The notes beneath the pieces were generated by a model that saw nothing but the letters and a program-made list of their open reading frames with translations, was not told the DNA's origin and searched no databases. A stretch of DNA of 64,000 nt from Hyposmocoma kahamanoa (taxonomy: Eukaryota; Arthropoda; Insecta; Lepidoptera; Cosmopterigidae). Positions 48,001 through 56,678 of the stretch are shown piece after piece; the first letter of the stretch is position 1, and each line of letters opens with the position of its first letter. The DNA is taken from assembly GCF_003589595.1 (NCBI RefSeq), contig NW_020653851.1, positions 23,838,326 through 23,902,325 of the forward strand. The letters run 5' to 3'. The translations under genes were made by a program, and so were the position numbers.

Positions 48001-48567
48001 TAAGCTCTTTAATTCAAGCTTATATCTAACAAACACATTAAGGTTGGTTAAATTTTTCTGGGAATAAAGTCTAATACCAATTCGGTAAAAGTGCAAGTCC
48101 GGATGCGAACCCACAACCCTCTGCTCGATTGGTCAAACCATTTGGCGACCACGGCTCTTTTATATTGACCTTACGTACATTGTAAATATACCAATGATTT
48201 CTTATTCCCTTTTAACAATGAAAAGCAATAAATATTTATCCTGAAATAAAAAAATACTCCAAAAGAGAGCGGTGGTATTCAAGTGAGAGATAATTTGTAA
48301 CTTATGTACATTTCTGAATACTTAATTGCAATAACTCTCGCTAAAGAAACTGTGAAGAAAAACGTAGTGAGGAAACCAGTATTTCGGAGAATGTTCATAT
48401 CCCTTGAGAAACGTATGAAATCCCCAATCGACATTGAGCTACCATATCGGAGAATGGCCTGAACCCTTTCCTTAGAGGAAACCCGTGTTCAGCAGTGGGA
48501 TTACGATGATAGAGTATCTCTACAAGAATGGTTTTTTTTTCAGGATTTCCTCTACTACGAGAACTGA
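30084..48567 (+). CDS. phospholipid scramblase (scramblase 1), 5' end missing
   Basis: Four exons: 30084..30283, 42525..42716, 45218..45373 and 48544..48567, all GT/AG, phases 1,0,0,0. They encode 189 residues plus one split codon. Scramblases carry phospholipids both ways across membranes in a calcium-dependent manner. Visible blocks in family order: GLSQLSDLDGVSIRQKI (PGLEYL-type start), HSRPFHIDIFDTQDRK, VFNLRRPYTFG, DKAVLRVKGPVSMTGVCDFD, VGVISKRW, then NSNDDFFQIRFPAQLD at the position of the EF-hand-like loop, and the hydrophobic C-terminal helix YKTAVIGTCFLI ending DFLYYEN. The cysteine cluster palmitoylated in vertebrate members is absent. The first exon splits a codon, so at least one upstream coding exon is not found. 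Introns of 12.2, 2.5 and 3.2 kb hold hAT, mariner and LINE copies. Confidence 0.92.
30908..31195 (-). repeat. dispersed repeat family B, near full length
   Basis: Minus-strand order: 'cagtagagctccttgagaaa', 'tgagcattactgcgttccgg', 'atgacgggcgcagtgg', 'accaggcgtacgacttgttc', A-run. In intron 1 of scramblase 1. Confidence 0.8.
31196..31292 (-). repeat. tRNA-like SINE head
   Basis: Minus strand reads a tRNA-like A-box and B-box (complement of 'acagggattcgaaccgtgta' and 'ttcttccactaggctaccgc'). It abuts the family B copy and lacks clean arms, so it is not called a tRNA gene. Confidence 0.5.
31700..31797 (+). repeat. SINE family A, 3' half
   Basis: 'gtccatgacacccgcgacac', 'ctagtgcggggctatgttga', then a degenerate A-rich tail; the tRNA-like head is missing. 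Confidence 0.7.
31851..32080 (-). mobile_element. LINE fragment, C-terminal coding remnant (family 2)
   Basis: Minus-strand frame with ARKNTHNFIKKEDIHNINLR and later IRFRSIY, shared with the plus-strand fragment at 61214-61513. The form resembles the C-terminus of a LINE reverse transcriptase. No RT core is present. Confidence 0.6.
32218..32392. mobile_element. palindromic MITE, GGGTCGTATTC family
   Basis: Terminal GGGTCGTATTC and its complement, flanked by TTA at 32215-32217 and 32393-32395. Confidence 0.85.
33043..33105. mobile_element. partial copy of the 7039-7155 MITE
   Basis: 'gggtcaagagcacgtcaagc' and 'acgcttacgataag' match that element; the other arm is missing. Confidence 0.55.
33335..33415 (-). 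repeat. dispersed repeat family B, internal fragment
   Basis: 'agtttatccagggaacgcca' and 'tgtgagcaatactgtgtt' in minus-strand family order. Confidence 0.55.
33432..33955 (+). mobile_element. 5'-truncated LINE, reverse-transcriptase C-terminus and 3' tail
   Basis: A 76-codon frame ends ERLPATLRLEPSDEIFG...LFLKNPIYSVKEFMDFKL, the form seen at the C-terminus of insect non-LTR reverse transcriptases. A non-coding tail and (TGAATC)n-like repeats follow at about 33928-33948. Confidence 0.6.
33965..34110 (-). repeat. dispersed repeat family B copy
   Basis: 'gttgaccagcgcagtggcag', 'gggacgtcgcttaccaccag', 'gtcccttcacttggtgtcat' and an A-run. Confidence 0.75.
34437..34595 (+). repeat. dispersed repeat family B, partial copy
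   Basis: 'gaactttaaatcgtaaagat', 'cctgtcgtcctgagacgtac', 'acattactgtttggcggcag', 'ctggacgaac'. Confidence 0.65.
34596..34860 (+). repeat. SINE fragment (family D type)
   Basis: Contains 'tatacgtctcactgccgtgt', 'gagttgtgaaccttcttcgg' and the tRNA-like 'tccgaattcgaaaccacgac'. Resembles 61745-61945. Confidence 0.5.
34920..35215 (+). repeat. dispersed repeat family B, full-length reference copy
   Basis: The most complete copy: 'atcaagtgacgggacgaact' at the start, then 'gatctgaggggcactgccac', 'gcctgtaatttcaccagcgc', and 'cacaaggagctctactg' at the end, about 290 bp. Confidence 0.85.
35216..36087. other. scramblase 1 intron 1, nothing recognised
   Basis: AT-rich with no exon or clear repeat family. 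Confidence 0.35.
36088..36340 (+). repeat. dispersed repeat family B copy
   Basis: 'aatgacgggacgaacaaatc' through 'cacaaggagatctactgcta'. Confidence 0.8.
36341..37261. other. scramblase 1 intron 1, AT-rich
   Basis: Includes an A/T simple-sequence run (TTTATTTTATTTTATC-like) at about 36905-36945. No exon recognised. Confidence 0.35.
37262..37490 (-). repeat. SINE fragments (family A head, then family D type)
   Basis: 'ctctgcgtggcagaccagca' to 'ggcctcggaggtaat' is a minus-strand family A head. Beyond it, 'tttatgtcccactgttggaa', 'ttgtgaaacttctacgacag' and 'aagtcgcgaccctgg' are family D type. Confidence 0.5.
37491..38190. other. scramblase 1 intron 1, nothing recognised
   Basis: AT-rich, no exon or clear repeat. 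Confidence 0.3.
38192..38347. mobile_element. MITE, GGTTACACACGGCGA family, copy 1
   Basis: Left 'aggttacacacggcgag' and right 'cgtcgtctgtaaccgctctt' are inverted, with inner mirrored 'gatacaaacgcgcgattgca' / 'cgcatttgtatcgctgc'. The second copy is at 58991. Confidence 0.6.
39120..39149. repeat. perfect hairpin, 14-bp arms
   Basis: ATTCCTTAACCGTA / TACGGTTAAGGAAT around a 2-base loop. A terminator function would not be expected in a eukaryote. Confidence 0.85.
39240..39386 (-). repeat. tRNA-headed SINE (family E)
   Basis: On the minus strand, an A-box-like TAGTCAAGTGG and B-box GGTTCGATCCCCGG in tRNA spacing, with the 'ttctacattgatccggccgg' tail also seen at 1470. Confidence 0.55.
39738..41210 (-). 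pseudogene. hAT transposase (ZBED5/SCAND3-like), broken
   Basis: The zinc-finger part reads CLLCLKTFSNEAMKPSRLQD then H-x5-H (HLHKMH). Next comes LPAIKEVITTVLHKPAADII, SQFSSQLDESTLPTNKALLL, EKFCDEK and ISVATDVAPAM, then YVLAVHCVIHRQHLVARNLS, LSHTEVRWLSRGNSLTRFYN and FHNFPNLS. This is the order of the ZBED5-like hAT transposases. Breaks: in-frame stops at about 40898 and in the EKFCDEK region, a 167-bp insertion at 40381-40547, stops and a frameshift near 40290, and loss of the C-terminal dimerisation domain after 39738. Inactive. Confidence 0.85.
40381..40561. mobile_element. small foldback insert in the hAT gene with 14-bp duplication
   Basis: ATGTATTGAATATG occurs at 40381-40394 and again at 40548-40561. 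Removing one copy plus 40395-40547 restores the transposase reading across the junction. The insert has inverted arms: 'catagaaatgaaactatttt' and its near complement before the right duplication. Relatives at about 7245-7300, 25857 and 51598. Confidence 0.75.
41430..41477. repeat. perfect hairpin, 22-bp arms, inside the hAT element
   Basis: TGAACCAGCCGATTGATACA... at 41430-41451 pairs exactly with 41456-41477 around CATT. Outside it a further inverted pair (caatcgtacttaacaagt at about 41395, complement near 41500-41518) extends the fold. It is subterminal in the hAT and may be a transposase-binding or foldback feature. Confidence 0.85.
42000..42524. other. end of scramblase 1 intron 1
   Basis: Directly precedes the exon at 42525 (acceptor ...cttcctatttccag). 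A 92-codon open frame at 42150 looks like chance. Confidence 0.35.
43187..44060 (+). mobile_element. mariner element (cecropia-type), 5'-deleted
   Basis: A degenerate mariner lying in intron 2 of scramblase 1 in the same orientation. Its start is missing or unrecognisable and no clear terminal inverted repeats remain. The transposase remnant is given separately. Confidence 0.8.
43225..44041 (+). pseudogene. mariner transposase, D,D34D type, broken
   Basis: Readable blocks: NDELREIVEADPSQTTQELA, then after a frameshift near 43310 KYEKWVPHDLTDLQKE, VTCDEKWILYDN (first catalytic Asp), VMVTVWWS, an in-frame TAG at 43601-43603, HGVIHYSF, LLHDNARPHTA (second Asp) and HPPYSPDLAPKDYHFF (third Asp, 34 residues on). 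The C-terminus RWQQCIDNNGNYFD is complete. The helix-turn-helix N-terminus is largely lost. The one stop plus the frameshift and deletion make it inactive. Confidence 0.9.
45655..47335 (-). mobile_element. jockey-type LINE, 5'-truncated
   Basis: Antisense to scramblase 1 in intron 3. It runs from the coding remnant at 47335 to a non-coding 3' end with an A-rich tail at about 45655-45670. Its 5' end abuts a MITE at 47336 exactly. The same 3' end occurs at 15275-15640. Confidence 0.85.
45690..47330 (-). pseudogene. LINE reverse transcriptase, frameshifted
   Basis: Blocks in order: NLFASLFAESSRLDAAG (one frame), then after a shift near 47250 LDVHKASGPDGIPAIVLRNC, VNYRPISVTSILCKTMERVL, DRQYGFRRGRPTGD, VSLDISKAFDRVWH, AGVPQGSVLSATLF and FAYADDSTVV (the YADD catalytic box). 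Another shift near 46390 leads to PIADCLQLLGMDLSTYLNFG, VRSCLEYCCHLWDGSA and SLEHRRKVACLSVFYR, and then the YVVDIPKIRTKRYA-type tail. The endonuclease domain is absent. Jockey/CR1-like by eye; the exact clade is unsettled. Confidence 0.88.
47336..47530. mobile_element. TTAA-flanked MITE with 40-bp inverted repeats
   Basis: GGACTATCCACACA... and its complement at the right end match for about 40 bp, including GTGCCCGGGACGTGG. TTAA flanks both sides (47332-47335 and 47531-47534), the duplication made by piggyBac-type transposases. The interior is GC-rich with further complementary pieces. Confidence 0.8.
47712..47915 (-). repeat. tRNA-headed SINE (family A), full length
   Basis: Minus strand from head (complement of 'ggtaaccgttctgccacaga') through B-box and body to 'acacactcaacatagccctg'. 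In intron 3 of scramblase 1. Confidence 0.85.
48010..48150 (-). repeat. SINE fragment (family D)
   Basis: 'gtccggatgcgaacccacaa' and 'ctgctcgattggtcaaacca' give a complemented B-box and tRNA-like head. Confidence 0.5.
48343..48512 (+). repeat. SINE tail fragment (family D)
   Basis: 'actgtgaagaaaaacgtagt', 'tatcggagaatggcctgaac' and 'gaaacccgtgttcagcagtg'; ends just before the last scramblase 1 exon. Confidence 0.55.
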
Positions 48568-48611
48568 TGACGACTATTCTCAATCTCGCAATGTTTCTAC
48601 TGCATCCATCT

Positions 48612-48617
48612 ATTAAA
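48612..48617 (+). terminator. possible poly(A) signal of scramblase 1
   Basis: ATTAAA 45 bp after the stop codon; a weak variant signal, and the true 3' end could lie further on. Confidence 0.35.
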
Positions 48618-48619
48618 AT

Positions 48620-50435
48620 AATAATTTATTTATATTAGGAATGGAGGTGGTGGCAGCATTGTCATCTGATCAGAACATGATTCTCGTGCAACAGAGCAAT
48701 GTCAAATGTCACAAAGTAATCTCGAAAGAACATACCTAATGTTTCATATCCCTCAGAATTTCACTACAGGTCTGTCGAAAGTGTTCGACTTACCTGTAGT
48801 GTGTTTCTGTAAATATGGCCGTCACAAAGTGGATAGGCAATTTGAGGCGGCGTGCTTAGACTGACTCGGGATTCCTTAAAACGGGCCGATACGGGTATTT
48901 TAGTTTGAGATTCGTATAATTTCGCGTTTTAATCTTCGATTAAGGCACAATAGCACTACCCTATTCCATTTTAAATTTTTATTTAATTTTAGATTTCACA
49001 AAATAATTGAAAGTCAAAATAAAAACGACACTTTTCCCTCCAAAAGGTCCAGAGCGAATCAGGATGTCGCACGCAGAGTCGTATAGAGACGAGACAGATA
49101 TCAACAATTTGACTTATGAAAAAAAACATTATTTTGGCATTGATGGCATAACGATCATTTAATAACATCGCATATCGCAATAATTACATATAACAAACAC
49201 TATTTGCTCGAAGTCGTAATTGTATATATCAAATTACGTACTTTGACAGCATAATCAAAACCATCTATATGCATAATTTGTAACATTTCAATTAAACTTA
49301 TCTAATTATGCCTTAACAATAATCTCTATAAATTGAGAGTCTGATGCGACCTCCTATGCTGCCTCGACGAGTACAAAGCGGTATGGGTTAAAAAAAAAAA
49401 ACTCAACTAAATACTATGTTCAATATTGTGTTTTTACTAGTTACCGTATTCCATCACGCAGTAAAAGTTTCACTGTCACCTTTCTTTGTTGCACAGTCGA
49501 CAAATGAAACTCTCTTCTATTCCCTCCTTATTCTTCAAACGAGACGTGAAGAGGCATCTTGTAGGCATGCAGGGTGGAGGTGGCTAATGCTGTGATTGTA
49601 TTAACACTGCACTAGGTCCCTTCACGTTTGTATTTTACTTTCCATTTAACAAGTGTGGAGACATCTGCCTGTCACGTATAAAAAAAACAAATCATAACGT
49701 AACGTGTACTTATAGATATTTCAAAATCTGTCGACGTAGCAACCATGTTTATTAATTTAATTCGGTAATCCGAGAATAAGTATTAATTTTAATAGTAGTG
49801 ATTTTTAATGACATTTACCATTGATGAAGTGACATTATTTTGAAGCCGACAACATGTCACTGTATGCGAGAATTGTTCTCCTGGTATTTTGTTTTTTTTA
49901 TCTGAATGTCAATTGAAATATATTGTTGTTGGTTTGAGTAATTGTTGTTTTATTTTAAAATAAGTCTTATTCTGTTGATATTGAAGTCTATGTACCACTA
50001 CATATAGCATTCGTAAAAAATATAATCAGAGAAAGGTAAAAAGCGTAAAGCGTGATGAGCGAAAAAGAGTAAATTTCATTGATTTGGATTTTTTTGATAA
50101 CTCGAGAAAACGAAGTAAACAAAATATTTTTTAAAATTTACAAAGTTGGGTATCTGTATAAAGTAAATGTTCAAAATATTTTTCCAAAAATTCTTTACTT
50201 TTATTTTAAAATATTTGGAAAATAAATAGAAAAAATAATAATAAAATACTCCGTATAAAAATATTATTTTTTTATGAAAAATTTATTTTTTTCATTATCT
50301 ATGAACATTTTTCTTTATGCCAACACTACCTGGCATATTATGTGTCTAAGTGAAGTTTGATCCTTTTCCGCCTGTTTCTATATTTGAAGAGTAAAAATCA
50401 AATTCAGAACGGTCTTGTACGTGAGGCGCACTATA
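48620..50435. other. intergenic, nothing firmly recognised
   Basis: Around 49520-49640 a frame reading PSLFFKRDVKRHLVGMQG and a following non-coding stretch resemble a LINE C-terminus and tail, too short to call. No other exon or RNA gene seen. Confidence 0.35.
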
Positions 50436-50439
50436 AGTT

Positions 50440-50720
50440 TCCGGAATTAATAAGAAAAAAATGCTATAAATGGTCAGTAATGAATTTATTGTTTCTCAAA
50501 ATATTCTCCGTTAGCGTTAATGCACTTTTTCATACGAATGAACCATACTCTTCGACAGTTTCTTCATGAAAATCGTTTACCGCGTAACGGTTCTTAATTT
50601 TTGGAAATAAATAAAAGGTGCCAGGTCGGGACTGCACGCGGGACGGCTCATAAGGTCAACGTTGTTCACTTTCAAGAATTCATGCCACAATGTAAAAACA
50701 GCAGCACCAGGAAGAGTGTT
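50440..50720 (-). mobile_element. mariner-like transposase remnant
   Basis: Across two minus-strand frames one reads FLKVNNVDLMSRPACSPDLA and YLFPKIKNRYAVNDFHEETV, the region of the third catalytic Asp of mariner transposases, followed by a stop-ridden C-terminus. Heavily decayed. Confidence 0.6.
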
Positions 50721-50855
50721 CGTCATGGGCCGTCGTCTAAACTGCAAAGTGTTAGTGCGTAGTTTTACATGACAACAAGTTTATTCTCGACAATCAATGA
50801 TGCCATCGTTGGCATAAGGTTGTTATTTTTTTCCATTCTCTAAGGTTGGCACATA

Positions 50856-51330
50856 CGAGGGTGGTTTGATTTTATTTTTTTCTATCCTATGGGGGTTTGA
50901 TAAATATGTGACTTTAAGGTTAAATAAAAAATTTTGTCAGAATTTATTTTTATTTCTTAATTTAAAACTCCTTAGCACCTTACAGACCTTACTTTTTTAA
51001 AATTAGCGCGAATATAAAAAAGTTGGTGAGGTCGGTATATTTTTTGAAGACGCAGAATACAATCTGCAATCGCAACATCAAAACTTGTCGAAATACAATA
51101 CGAACCACCGATTAGACTCCATCTAACTTTTACCTTTTCCCAAACACGAAGACATGGATTGGCGGATAAAGATGTGTATCAAATAGATTTGAGGAAGTGG
51201 TCGTTGGAACAGAGGCTTATTTGTCAAAATTTGACAAACGTTTTACGTAGAAAAATAAGTCCTGCTTAATTTAAAATAAAATGTGTTTTTGTCAAAGTCC
51301 CAGACTTACCAAACCGCCCTCGGACTTAGA
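50856..51330. mobile_element. element with CGAGGGTGGTTTG-type inverted ends
   Basis: Left 'acgagggtggtttgatttta' and complemented right 'tccgagggcggtttggtaag' match over about 13 bp. The ends resemble those of some insect mariners, and the transposase remnant at 50440 lies next to it. No ORF inside. Confidence 0.4.
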
Positions 51331-51597
51331 TGTATGAAATAAAGGATTGATAGGATAATTTTGGTTGTCGTCGTTGTCTCAATTTACGTTGTCGCGGAAC
51401 GGAACGGATACAAAGTTTTGTAACGAAATTGTACAGTCAAGGCTCTACGATACCAGTTGAGTAGATTCTGAGTAGATTCTGAGTAGATCGGTGTGAAAAA
51501 AGCTGTTAAACAAACTACACCTTTATTACAACGTCTTAAGAAACTTTTTATTTATTTGTTTATTATTTGGAAGATTTACAGCAAATTTCTATCAACA

Positions 51598-51715
51598 AAT
51601 GTAACTGTTTTTTCGGATTTAAATCGCGTATATTTGTTTTTTCAAACCACCGTTTCGAGCCCTTTATAGGCCCCAGCTGACTGCAGATGATGAAGTCATC
51701 AACTAGTTATGTCTA
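51598..51715. repeat. relative of the 40395 foldback insert
   Basis: 'ggatttaaatcgcgtatatt', 'cgtttcgagccctttatagg' and 'ccccagctgac' match the insert at 40395-40547, which is in the opposite orientation. Confidence 0.55.
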
Positions 51716-54700
51716 ACATTAATGCAAATCATCCTATTTTTCACTATTGTTAAAAAGTTATTTTAAAATTACCTTACCTTATTTTAAAATTAAAAAAAGT
51801 TCCCATTTTGCGTTACATGAGTTTTACAAAATCATTTTATTTTAACAATAGAAATTTCTTCTTAAATATAATTATTAAGAAATAATGATAATTGTAATAA
51901 ATTAATTAATACTGCAATCTTGTCTGCTTGGGATTTTTCATCTGAAAAAATAGTTTAATTTCTTATAAACATAAGAAACCTTGCGAAACCCTAAGAACTA
52001 AATAAATATGCATAATAATAATATGTATGTTAAGTAACAGGTGACAGTGCTAATTACAATCTCCACTAGAAAAACAAAAAATAGTTTATTAGTAAACTAC
52101 GGGGCCAGGTTGAGGAAATGGCCTATTTTAGGGCATCGATTGTACATAGCACAGTGAACTATGTATAATAATATTATTTTCATCGAGTAACGAATAAACT
52201 ACGTTACTCCTTGTGCGGTCGAAAGGGTTGCGGTGGAGTGTGGACTTACACGATGGTGTATATGACATGTATCGAACAGTTAAAAGCTTTTTTGGTTAGC
52301 ATTACAAAATAGACAATTTATGGGCAAATGTGAAAACAGATCGTTTTACCGAAAAACAACGGAGCGTCCCCGTACCACTGACTTCAACTACAAATTTCTC
52401 GACAAAGAAACTAATTTTAGATTCATTTGTTAATTGTATAAGCATCTATCATTATCATCAGCCCAATACGGCACACTGTTGGACACAGTTCTTCTCTAAG
52501 GAGATGGTTTAGACTTTAAGCTAGGCCAATGCAGTTTGAGAAGTTCACACGTATTCAATTTCGATTTCTTTATGCGGTATATTGACATGCTAGAAAACAT
52601 TTCACACACTCTGTCGCAGTAGGATGAGAGCGGCAGATGAATTACCGAAGGCAACAGTGTATTGTTAGGTTCAGTAATTTAAAAAAATAGAGATTATACA
52701 CCAAAAATATGGTAACTGGGGTTTTTGGTTAGGCTAGGCTGATCCGCTCGTTGGTGGGAGGTTTTTAGAGATCGGACGTAACATTGTTTTTGAGTCTGAG
52801 GAGACCGGGCAGTGAACGAGCGCGCGAGCACGGGGCGGCCATGTTTTGCTAAGTTGAACTGTGTTTGTAACAATTCTTTTGCGCATCTATTATTGATTAC
52901 ATTGACAAATACTGAGAACGTGACTTTTATCATAATATGAAACTAAAAATTCCCAATCAGTTATCAGATAGGTTTCACGGAGCCCTTACCGTAAGAATGG
53001 ATGCGCAGATACCTACTAATCAGCTTTGAATGTCTATCACAATTTTGCAGTAGGATGCTGATGGCCTTGACTGCGATGCCGAACCCAAGCGTGGACAGAA
53101 GGCTCTTAATCCGGTGAATAGACTAGCAGGCCTAAGGGCGACGAGGGCGTGAAAATCTCGTGACTTTGAGAAGAAAAAATGTCCTTTTTATAAATTATGG
53201 TTTATTTTTCTTAATACTTAATCCCCTTTCGACTCTATGACCAGCGATATCCCAACTTCTTATTTATTTTATTTAAGTTTGTTGCACGCAAAACAGTACA
53301 AATAGCGGACTTAATGCCATTAGGTCATTGACCAACCAATCATTAGGTATTGAAAATTGTGAAGTAATTTACGCGGTCGTTAGGGACACCTGCCACTAAT
53401 CTCGTGGATTCGTGGTAGAGGCACTGATTGCAGATGCGAAACGAATACTCAAAATTCCATTTTGTCCATCTTCAAAAAATAATATCGCTGTCATGTAACT
53501 TTTAACTTTACTGTCTGTTCTATCGTTATTTCATATATTTATGTATTGATCAAGGTGTAACGGACAAAACTCTGTGCCATCGTGCGGTGTCCGTCCATGC
53601 TAGTGGTACCCGAGAACGTGTGAGTACTTTGGTATTATAGGCAGAGAATAACGTGACTCGATTTCCTTATGCCATTGGTGTGCTATAAGGTGGAATCTAT
53701 CTTCATTAAAAATCGGTTGAAGCAGTCACCGTTCGAGGAAAAACTTCACGTCATGATTCAGTAATAGCGAAAAATTGATCAATGCCATCTAGCGCCACTT
53801 GAGGGAACTACAAGATACTTATCTTACTAGTTCTTTCAGTCGAGAAAGAATTTGGCGGTAATATGTAAAATGTTACCTGAATGATTTTTTTTTTTTTGTA
53901 AATTACTCGTGTTGTGCTGAGCTACGGTGTATTATTTTCGGTTACATTGAGTATTTTTTATGGTTACAGACACGCCACGTATGAAAATCACGCATTTTTG
54001 AGGTTATGAATTTTATATAGTTTTGTGGCACACACCACCACCACACCTATTTGCCATTATTCGTGGGGCTAACCCCAATTATTGTTAGCGATGAATGAGT
54101 TGATTTCAGCAATTGATATGATTTTAACAGTGATTAAAATATGTAATAGTTTAGTAGAGATATTTTAACATTGATTTTCGATTACACGATGTGTCCCATC
54201 ATTGGTTTAGGAAGTTTGACGTGTATCACAATGTCTTTCTAATAAAAAAAATTGAGTGTTTGTGTAGTTACAGTTTTTTCACAAATCTCTTATAAGTTTA
54301 AGTAATATATAATTGCGTATAGTTTCAATTTATAGTAACATGTTTAAGCTGATGGCTCTATAGCCTATGCTCAACAAATAAATAATAATAATCATTATAA
54401 TCAAGCTAATTTGAATGCATTAAAGTACTTTTTTTCCTGTATCCTAAATTTAAAATTAAAACAAAACAATTGTTACAATATTTTGTTCTCTATGTGTGTA
54501 ATGATTAAATTGTTTTTAAACGGAATTTTTATTTTTTTCACAAGTATTCTAATTGAATGATCTACTACTGGTGGTTTTTTCTATACTGTGGGACACCAAC
54601 ATTTACTACAGAAGAGATATTGAGAACCGTAGGCATGCTGAAAACGGGCGCCATCCCGGTGGGATACAAGCTTTGATCTCTCCGTTTCTTTATATTCCGC

Positions 54701-55070
54701 TGGTTATTACGTAAAAATACGAGAAATGCAAAATTCGATGAAATAAGGGTTATAATTATTATACGTATGAATAAACTTCAAAGTTTGAACGTGTGGTAAT
54801 CACTATATTTTTGGTGGTTGAATCGCGACACTAAATCTTACTTACAGTAAACTTAACGATCGACCGGGTGACACCCGGTTCCAGTCATTGTCTTAATCTT
54901 GTTATCCTATATCCGGGGTGCTTTACTTAGCAATTCAGGTCGAGTCCGCTCACTAGGTGGATCTTGACACATTTTTGCTACTGTAAATCTATTATCCTAT
55001 CTTTAAAGAAGAAAGCTCTTAAGTAATTAAGTCCTGATTTGTTCTAATTAAGTTGTACAAGAAGCTGCTA
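51716..55070. other. long AT-rich gene-poor stretch
   Basis: A SINE-like piece at 52452-52530 ('catcagcccaatacggcaca'). A 79-codon minus-strand frame near 52694-52933 has no family resemblance. No exon with splice support found. Confidence 0.35.
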
Positions 55071-55071
55071 A

Positions 55072-55298
55072 TTAATAATAATAATAATAATAATAACGCT
55101 CACAATCAACATAGCCCCGCACTAGGGAAACCCTGTGTCGCGGGTGCCATGGACACACACATAGACAACCACAAATTACACCCAAACTCACGAGAGAAAG
55201 AAATGTAGGCCATACAAATATTTCTCCCGGCCCGGGAATCGAATCTGAGACCTCTGCTTGGCAGTCCGGCATGGTAACCGTTCGGTCACGGAGGCAGT
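55072..55298 (-). repeat. tRNA-headed SINE (family A), full length with (AAT)n tail
   Basis: Tail of AAT/ATA repeats at 55072-55095, body 'acccaaactcacgagagaaa', complemented B-box, head ending at 55298. Confidence 0.85.
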
Positions 55299-55354
55299 TA
55301 ATTACCTACTACATGTGTTGGATCCTAAAGAATAAATGAATAGTATTTTTTTTT

Positions 55355-55490
55355 TGTAATATCAAATGATGGGACGGGATGATGAAGTCGTGCGCCTGAT
55401 GGTAAGCTACACGCCTGTCCATAACAGTTGCAGTGTCACTCAGAGCTTTAAATCGCAAAGATCTGAGGGGCACTGCCACCGCTGCTGCAC
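55355..55490 (+). repeat. dispersed repeat family B, 5' half
   Basis: 'aatatcaaatgatgggacgg' through 'gatctgaggggcactgccac'. Confidence 0.75.
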
Positions 55491-55551
55491 CGATGCTGTT
55501 GATATCAAGACAATTGTTATACTTTATCAAAATTGGTACGAAGATGCTGTC

Positions 55552-56363
55552 ATGTTCAAGCGACAAGCGCACAGTCGGCCGTGGTGGCCCCCCGGCGCAC
55601 GCGCGCCGCCCGCAACAACTCGCTACGGGTCACCCGCCGAGCCAGACGCACTACTATGGATCTTGGCCGCCCTCACGCCGCACACCCAGACGCTCAGCGC
55701 AGACGATGTCCCGCTCGTCCAGCTTCACACCGAGCTTGGTACCGATCGTCGCGACGATGTGCAACACACTTTCACCGGCTCCCTCAACGACGTTCGTAAT
55801 CAGCACATCGTTGTCGAGACGCTCTTGGTCTCTGTTGTGCAACTCGAGCTGAAGATTGGCCACCGCTTCCTCCAACACCTTTACGGCACTGACGTTGACA
55901 TTGGTAGCCATTCTTTCCTCGACGTTGTCCAGCCGGCGGTCGATGTCGTCCATCCTCGCGGTCATCGGCGGCAATGAGGCCCGAAGTTCGAGAAACTCGC
56001 CCCGGAACTCACGGATCTCTCTCCGGATCTCCTGCAACTCCTCTCGAAACAACCGGATTGCGACCTCGACAGACAACTGCTCTGAATCGCGTGCGGCGCC
56101 ATCGCGGCTGATGATTTCGACGATGGAATCGTCGGCGGCGGGCGAGTGTTGTTTGGCCAGTAGTAGCCCATGCCGCGCACGGGGGTCTCGTCCCTGTTAT
56201 CAGTGGGCAAGGAGCATCGGCAGTCCGGACAGCGCCAGGCAGGAGAGGCATTGGTTCCCGTTGGAACTCTCGCACAGATGTTGTGGTACCTGGCTTGGCA
56301 CTGCACGCAGCCCATGACGTTAGTCTTCGACAGAAATTTGCCACAATCCTTGCACTTATTCAT
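55552..56363 (-). pseudogene. LINE ORF1 protein: PHD finger, coiled coil, RNA-binding-type C-terminus
   Basis: The frame from 56363 begins MNKCKDCGKF and has a C4HC3 PHD finger: C4, C7, C19, C22, H27, C30, C45 and C48. After a frameshift near 56140 a charged coiled coil follows (EVAIRLFREELQEIRREIRE, MDDIDRRLDNVEERM), then LDNDVLITNVVEGAGESV and DIVCAERLGV. After a second shift near 55660 comes RPRSIVVRLARRVTRSELLR to a stop at about 55552. This order is known from ORF1 proteins of lepidopteran non-LTR retrotransposons, where the C-terminal part resembles baculovirus FP-type domains. ORF1 binds element RNA. Two frameshifts and no ORF2 downstream: a dead 5' fragment. G+C is clearly higher than in flanking DNA. 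Confidence 0.75.
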
Positions 56364-56446
56364 TTTTGTGAATTATTAATATGGGTGACCGTTACGAGTG
56401 ACTTTAATTTAAAATTCAGTGTGTGTTATAGTTTTATCGTGACTGG

Positions 56447-56518
56447 ATTACCACTTGCCTGTGATTTTTCTAAAATATACTTACGTATATTTTAGAAAAA
56501 TCACAGGCAAGTGGTAAT
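56447..56518. repeat. perfect 72-bp palindrome, 34-bp arms
   Basis: ATTACCACTTGCCTGTGATT... at 56447-56480 is exactly complementary to 56485-56518 around TTAC. Immediately after it, AGTGTACTTACGTACACT (56521-56538) is a second palindrome with the same CTTAC centre. Confidence 0.95.
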
Positions 56519-56678
56519 GAAGTGTACTTACGTACACTCGAACTTATTGCTTTTATTTAAAATACGGACTTAATACCCAGATAAACTATTTTAAAATAAT
56601 TTAAAACAGAGAGTAGCTTAATGGCAGTACTAGCAGTATGGCGTCCGTGACGTCACTCCGTCATATTAAGGTAATTTT

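Noticed and set aside
55366..55977. 203-codon plus-strand frame
   Set aside because: Runs through a family B repeat into the antisense of LINE ORF1; composition and register match neither.
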